Origin: an uncultured Clostridia bacterium
Lineage (GTDB): Bacteria; Bacillota; Clostridia; Oscillospirales; Acutalibacteraceae
Reading direction: 5' to 3'
Assembly (NCBI GenBank): GCA_947623215.1
Contig: CANQGN010000037.1
Span: 1-11,107 of the forward strand
Length of the DNA stretch: 11,107 nt
Shown: in pieces, positions 6,931 to 11,107 of the stretch
Layout of the letters: the number at the start of each line of letters is the position of its first letter
Position numbering within the stretch: the first letter of the stretch is position 1
The notes under the pieces: generated by a model
Database searches by the model: none
Seen by the model: only the letters and a program-made list of their open reading frames with translations
Told to the model about the DNA's origin: nothing
Translations under genes and position numbers: made by a program

Positions 6931-7923
6931 ATGGATCTGAAAGGCAGAAATTTTTTAAAGCTGTTGGACTTTACCCCCGAAGAAATCGGCGGCCTGCTGG
7001 AGCTGGCCTCCCACTTAAAAACCCGCAAAAAGGCCGGTCTTTCTCACCGCTTTTTAAAGGGGCTGAACATTGCGCTGATTTTTGAAAAAACCAGCACCCG
7101 CACCCGCTGCGCGTTTGAGGTGGCGGCCCATGACCTTGGTATGCAAACCACGTACCTGGAACCCGCCAGCTCGCAAATTGGCAAAAAAGAAAGCATTGCC
7201 GACACCGCCCGGGTGCTGGGGCGTATGTTTGACGGTATAGAGTACCGAGGCTACAGCCAGCAAACGGTAGAGGAGCTGGCGGCCTATGCCGGGGTACCGG
7301 TGTGGAACGGCCTGACGGACGAGTTTCACCCCACCCAAATTTTGGCGGATTTTCTGACCATTCAGGAGCATTTTGGCCGCTTAAAGGGTATTAAACTGGT
7401 CTATATGGGCGACGCCCGCTTTAACATGGGCAATTCGCTTATGATCGGCTGCGCCAAAATGGGGCTGCACTTTACCGCCTGTGCGCCAAAGGAATACTTC
7501 CCCGACCCGGCGCTGATACAAACGGCGAAGGCCATTGCGGCCGAAACCGGCGGCACGCTGGCCTTTGAAACCGACCCGCAAGCGGCGGTGCAGGGCGCCG
7601 ACGTGCTGTATACCGACATTTGGGTTTCTATGGGCGAACCGGAGGCGGTGTGGGAGCAGCGCATTCAGGCGCTTGCCCCCTACCAGGTAAACGCCGAACT
7701 TATGGCGGCGGCCGGCGAACAAGCGGTGTTTATGCACTGCCTGCCCTCGTTTCACGACCACAAAACCGCCATTGGCAAAGAAATGGGCGAGCGCTTTGGG
7801 CGCGACAGCATGGAAGTAACCGACGAAGTATTTGAAAGCGACCGCTCGCTGGTATTTGAAGAAGCGGAAAACCGTATGCACACCATTAAAGCCGTCATGG
7901 CCGCTACGTTACATAAAGGGTGA
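6931..7923 (+). CDS. argF: Ornithine carbamoyltransferase
   Basis: ArgF transfers the carbamoyl group from carbamoyl phosphate to ornithine, giving citrulline and phosphate in the cytoplasm. The 330-residue length fits. The carbamoyl-phosphate loop STRTR is at 55-59 and HPTQ at 133-136. The ornithine-side GDARFNMGNSL runs 160-170, TDIWVSMGE is at 228-236, and the catalytic HCLP is at 269-272. FNMGNS has Phe where many relatives have Asn or Tyr, but the ligand-binding second Asn (165) is kept. The same family includes the catabolic enzyme ArcB, but neighbours argG, argH and carAB and the absence of arcA or arcC nearby support a biosynthetic role. Its stop overlaps the GTG proposed for carA. 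Confidence 0.95.
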   Translation: MDLKGRNFLKLLDFTPEEIGGLLELASHLKTRKKAGLSHRFLKGLNIALIFEKTSTRTRCAFEVAAHDLGMQTTYLEPASSQIGKKESIADTARVLGRMFDGIEYRGYSQQTVEELAAYAGVPVWNGLTDEFHPTQILADFLTIQEHFGRLKGIKLVYMGDARFNMGNSLMIGCAKMGLHFTACAPKEYFPDPALIQTAKAIAAETGGTLAFETDPQAAVQGADVLYTDIWVSMGEPEAVWEQRIQALAPYQVNAELMAAAGEQAVFMHCLPSFHDHKTAIGKEMGERFGRDSMEVTDEVFESDRSLVFEEAENRMHTIKAVMAATLHKG

Positions 7924-8990
7924 ACAAGTTGAGAAAAGCCTATTTAATTTTAGAAGACGGCACCGTGTTTGAGGGCGAGGGCTTTGGCGCCGCCGCTGGT
8001 GCGCTGGGCGAGCTGGTGTTTACCACCGGCATGTGCGGCTACCTTGAAACGCTGACCGACCCCAGCTACTACGGCCAAATTGTGCTGCAAACCTTTCCGC
8101 TCATCGGCAATTACGGCGTTATTCCGGCGGATTTTGAGGGGCAGTGCTGCGTCAAGGGCTACGTGGTGCGCGAGTGGTGCGAGGTTCCCTCTAACTTTCG
8201 CAGCGAGGGCTCGCTGGGCGACTTTTTAAAGGCGCAGGGCGTGCCCGGCATTTGCGGGGTAGATACCCGCCGCATTACCCGCCTGCTGCGCGAAAAAGGG
8301 GTGATGAACGCCGTGATTTCCGACTCCCCCACGGCAGACCTTGCCGCCCTTGCCGCCTACCGCGTTACCAACGCCGTGCAGTCGGTCACTTGCGCCGCCC
8401 CCTCCCTTTACCCCGCGGCGGGGGAAGAGCGCTTTCGCGTAACCCTTATGGACTTTGGCGCCAAGCGCAACATTATCCGCGAGCTGCAAAAAAGAGGCTG
8501 CGCCGTTAAGGTGGTACCGGCGAGCACGACGGCGGAGGCCGTTTTGGCAGAAAGGCCAGACGGCGTAATGCTCTCAAACGGGCCGGGCGACCCGGCCGAA
8601 AACGAAGACATCATTCGCGAAATCGCCGCGCTTTGCGGCAAGGTGCCCATTTTCGGCATTTGCCTGGGGCACCAGCTGCTGGCGCTGGCAAACGGCGGCA
8701 AAACGGTAAAGCTGAAGTACGGCCACCGGGGGGTTAACCAGCCCGCGCGCGAAATCGGCGGCCCCCGCACCTACATTACCAGTCAAAATCACGGCTACGC
8801 CGTGGTGTCAGACGGTATGACCGCCGGTCGCCCCAGCTTTTACAACGCCAACGACAACACCTGCGAGGGCATGGAGTACCCCGCCCTGCGGGCCTTTTCG
8901 GTGCAATTTCACCCCGAGGCCTGCTCCGGCCCGCGCGACACGTCCTTTTTATTCGACCGCTTTCTTGCCCTGATGGGAGGTACCCGCTAA
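7920..8990 (+). CDS. carA: Carbamoyl-phosphate synthase small (glutamine amidotransferase) subunit
   Basis: CarA hydrolyses glutamine and passes ammonia through a tunnel to CarB for carbamoyl phosphate synthesis. The N-terminal CarA-specific domain occupies roughly residues 1-150, with LEDGTVFEGEGFG at 11-23 and LTDPSYYGQIV at 45-55. The class I amidotransferase domain follows, with LSNGPGDP at 218-225, nucleophile Cys248 in FGICLGHQ, and the partners His331 and Glu333 in FHPEA. The start is uncertain. GTG 7920 overlaps the argF stop in a GTGA junction and suits reinitiation. TTG 7929 has AAGG (7916-7919) nine bases upstream and also gives a normal N-terminus (MRKAYLILEDGT). I give the longer form of 356 residues. 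The stop shares one base with the carB start. Confidence 0.94.
   Translation: MNKLRKAYLILEDGTVFEGEGFGAAAGALGELVFTTGMCGYLETLTDPSYYGQIVLQTFPLIGNYGVIPADFEGQCCVKGYVVREWCEVPSNFRSEGSLGDFLKAQGVPGICGVDTRRITRLLREKGVMNAVISDSPTADLAALAAYRVTNAVQSVTCAAPSLYPAAGEERFRVTLMDFGAKRNIIRELQKRGCAVKVVPASTTAEAVLAERPDGVMLSNGPGDPAENEDIIREIAALCGKVPIFGICLGHQLLALANGGKTVKLKYGHRGVNQPAREIGGPRTYITSQNHGYAVVSDGMTAGRPSFYNANDNTCEGMEYPALRAFSVQFHPEACSGPRDTSFLFDRFLALMGGTR
8975..8980 (+). promoter_or_regulatory. carB ribosome binding site within carA
   Basis: GGGAGG lies nine bases before the carB ATG at 8990, which shares its A with the carA TAA stop (TAATG). This supports near-equal, coupled synthesis of the two subunits. Confidence 0.7.
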
Positions 8991-11107
8991 TGCCCTTTGA
9001 TTCTACCATTCGCAAAGTTCTGGTCATCGGCTCCGGCCCAATTGTCATTGGGCAGGCGGCAGAATTTGACTATGCCGGCGCGCAGGCCTGCCGGGTGCTC
9101 AAAGAGGCCGGCGTAAACGTGGTGCTGGTTAACTCTAACCCCGCCACCATTATGACCGACAAGGCGCTGGCAGACGAAATTTACTTGGAACCCCTGACCA
9201 CCGAAACGCTGGAGCGCATTATAGAAAAAGAAAAACCAGACAGCCTGCTGGCCGGCCTCGGCGGCCAAACGGGCCTTACCATTGCCATGCAGCTCAACAA
9301 AGAGGGCTTTTTAAAAGCCCACGGCGTGCGGCTGATTGGCACCAACTGCGACGCCATAGACAAAGCCGAAGACCGCCAGATGTTTAAGGATACCATGGAG
9401 GCCATCGGCGAACCGGTTATCCCGTCTGACATTGCCGAAACGGTGGACGCCGCCCTTGCGGTGGCGGGCAAAATCGGCTACCCGGTCATTGTGCGGCCGG
9501 CCTTTACGCTGGGGGGCTCCGGCGGGGGCGTGGCCAATAATGAACAGGAGCTGCGCACGGTCGCCAAAAGCGGGCTGGACGCCTCCCCCATTACCCAAAT
9601 TCTGGTAGAAAAATACATTTACGGGTGGAAAGAAATCGAGTTTGAAACCATGCGCGACGCCGCCGGCAACGTGATTGCCGTGTGCAGCATGGAAAACTTT
9701 GACCCCGTGGGGGTGCACACCGGCGACAGCATTGTGGTGGCCCCCGCCTTAACGCTTTCTGATAAAGAGTACCAAATGCTGCGCAGCGCCTCTTTAAACA
9801 TTATTTCGGCGCTGGGCATTGTGGGGGGCTGCAACTGCCAGTTCGCCCTCAACCCCAACAGCTTTGAGTACGCGGTTATAGAGGTCAACCCCCGGGTTTC
9901 GCGCTCCTCTGCGCTGGCCTCTAAAGCCACCGGCTACCCCATTGCCAAAATTACCACCAAAATTGCCCTGGGGTACACGCTGGACGAAATTAAAAACGAC
10001 ATTACCGGCAAAACCTGCGCCTGCTTTGAACCCACGCTGGACTACGTAGTAGTTAAATTTCCCAAGTGGCCGTTTGACAAATTTGCCGGTTCCAGCCGAA
10101 AGCTCGGCACCCAAATGAAGGCCACCGGCGAAGTCATGGCCATTGGCAGCAGCTTTGAAATGGCCATTTTAAAGGCGGTGCGGGGGGCCGAAATTTCGCT
10201 GGACACGCTAAACGCCAAACCGGCAGACGACCGCCCGGTAACCGAGCGGTTAAAAGAGGTAGACGACCGCCGCCTGTTTACGGTGTTTGAGGCCATTCAA
10301 AGCGGCGTTTCAATTGATGAGATTTTTGCCATCACCCGCATAGACCGCTGGTTTTTGCACAAACTGCGGCATTTGGCGGAGTATGAAGCCTCTATTGCCG
10401 GCGGCATGACAGACGAGCAGTACGCGCTGGGCAAACGGCTGGGCTACCCCGACCGGGCGCTTAGCCGCCTTTCCGGCCGGGCGATAGGCACCCTGCCCGC
10501 CGCCCACGCCAGCTATAAAATGGTGGATACCTGCGGCGCGGAATTCGACGCCGAAACCCCCTACTTTTACTCGACCTACGACGAAGAGTGCGAGGCCCGC
10601 GCCATCAAAGACCCCCACCGCGAAACCATTATGGTGCTGGGCTCCGGCCCCATTCGCATTGGGCAGGGCATAGAATTTGACTATTCCTCCGTACACTGCG
10701 TGTGGACCCTGAAAGAGCTGGGGTACGACGTGGTGATTGTCAACAACAACCCGGAGACCGTCTCGACCGACTACGACACCGCCGACAAGCTCTACTTTGA
10801 ACCCTTAACCGACGAAGACGTGATGAACATCATCAAGGTAGAGCAGCCGGTGGGGGTGGTGGTAGCCTTTGGCGGGCAAACCGCCATTAAGCTCACCAAA
10901 TTTTTAAGCGAGCAGGGCATTCCCATTCTCGGCACCTCGGCCGAGAGTATAGACGTAGCGGAAGACCGCGAGCGGTTTGACGAGCTGCTGGAGCGCTTTC
11001 ACATTAAGCGCCCCCGCGGCATGGGGGTCAACACGCTGGAGGAAGCGCTGGCCGCCGCCGAAAGCCTGGGCTACCCCGTGCTGCTGCGCCCCTCTTACGT
11101 CATCGGC
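8990..11107 (+). CDS. carB: Carbamoyl-phosphate synthase large subunit, 3' end beyond the window
   Basis: CarB makes carbamoyl phosphate from bicarbonate, ammonia from CarA and two ATP. The window holds 706 in-frame codons with no stop, about two thirds of the usual 1,050-1,080. The first synthetase half begins with VLVIGSGPIVIGQAAEFDYA (10-29), continues with GLGGQTGLT (89-97), the ATP-grasp VRPAFTLGGSGGG (168-180) and the metal/ATP motif VIEVNPRVSRSSALASKATG (296-315). An oligomerisation-type linker follows. The second half restarts near residue 546 with MVLGSGPIRIGQGIEFDYSS, showing the ancient internal duplication. It runs out at LLRPSYVIG inside the second ATP-grasp domain. The C-terminal allosteric domain, where UMP or ornithine binds in relatives, is not in view. 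The first gene half shows no missing motif. Confidence 0.97.
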   Translation, partial: MPFDSTIRKVLVIGSGPIVIGQAAEFDYAGAQACRVLKEAGVNVVLVNSNPATIMTDKALADEIYLEPLTTETLERIIEKEKPDSLLAGLGGQTGLTIAMQLNKEGFLKAHGVRLIGTNCDAIDKAEDRQMFKDTMEAIGEPVIPSDIAETVDAALAVAGKIGYPVIVRPAFTLGGSGGGVANNEQELRTVAKSGLDASPITQILVEKYIYGWKEIEFETMRDAAGNVIAVCSMENFDPVGVHTGDSIVVAPALTLSDKEYQMLRSASLNIISALGIVGGCNCQFALNPNSFEYAVIEVNPRVSRSSALASKATGYPIAKITTKIALGYTLDEIKNDITGKTCACFEPTLDYVVVKFPKWPFDKFAGSSRKLGTQMKATGEVMAIGSSFEMAILKAVRGAEISLDTLNAKPADDRPVTERLKEVDDRRLFTVFEAIQSGVSIDEIFAITRIDRWFLHKLRHLAEYEASIAGGMTDEQYALGKRLGYPDRALSRLSGRAIGTLPAAHASYKMVDTCGAEFDAETPYFYSTYDEECEARAIKDPHRETIMVLGSGPIRIGQGIEFDYSSVHCVWTLKELGYDVVIVNNNPETVSTDYDTADKLYFEPLTDEDVMNIIKVEQPVGVVVAFGGQTAIKLTKFLSEQGIPILGTSAESIDVAEDRERFDELLERFHIKRPRGMGVNTLEEALAAAESLGYPVLLRPSYVIG

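Noticed and set aside
7381..7881. 166-codon minus-strand open frame across argF
   Set aside because: It mirrors the argF codons, has no ribosome binding site of note and no family resemblance.

Overview
The window reads as a GC-rich bacterial chromosome segment with every gene on the + strand. Strong AGGAGG-type ribosome binding sites, a lipoprotein solute-binding protein and a TagGH/Wzm-Wzt-type glycan exporter all suggest a Bacillota member. The style of the proteins fits Clostridia, perhaps Oscillospirales, but that placement is inference from sequence style and not from a marker gene.

Bases 74-1651 hold a two-gene ABC exporter (membrane permease then ATPase) of the type that exports undecaprenyl-linked polysaccharide or teichoic acid. 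It is probably the end of an envelope-glycan cluster lying upstream. A terminator-like region follows at 1666-1731.

From 1743 a near-perfect vegetative promoter drives what looks like one long arginine operon: argG, argH, a three-gene polar amino acid importer (binding lipoprotein, permease, ATPase), argF, carA and carB, the last cut by the window edge. CarAB makes carbamoyl phosphate, ArgF joins it to ornithine to give citrulline, and ArgG and ArgH turn citrulline into arginine. The genes for making ornithine are not in the window. The importer embedded among these enzymes may bring in ornithine, citrulline, arginine or glutamine. Two ARG-box-like sequences lie at the argG promoter. Gaps are short, several genes overlap, and a strong hairpin sits after the binding-protein gene.

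The main anomaly is in argH. The conserved N-terminal WAGRF motif is in one reading frame and the rest of the enzyme is in the -1 frame. The junction is at about 3121-3130. This could be a real inactivating indel, an assembly error, or recoding at a slippery-looking C TTA AAC. GATC is also strikingly rare across the window. I did not find a clearly new kind of system; most of the content is ordinary metabolism and transport. No gap longer than about 170 bases lacks a gene, and I saw no tRNA, rRNA, CRISPR array or mobile element.
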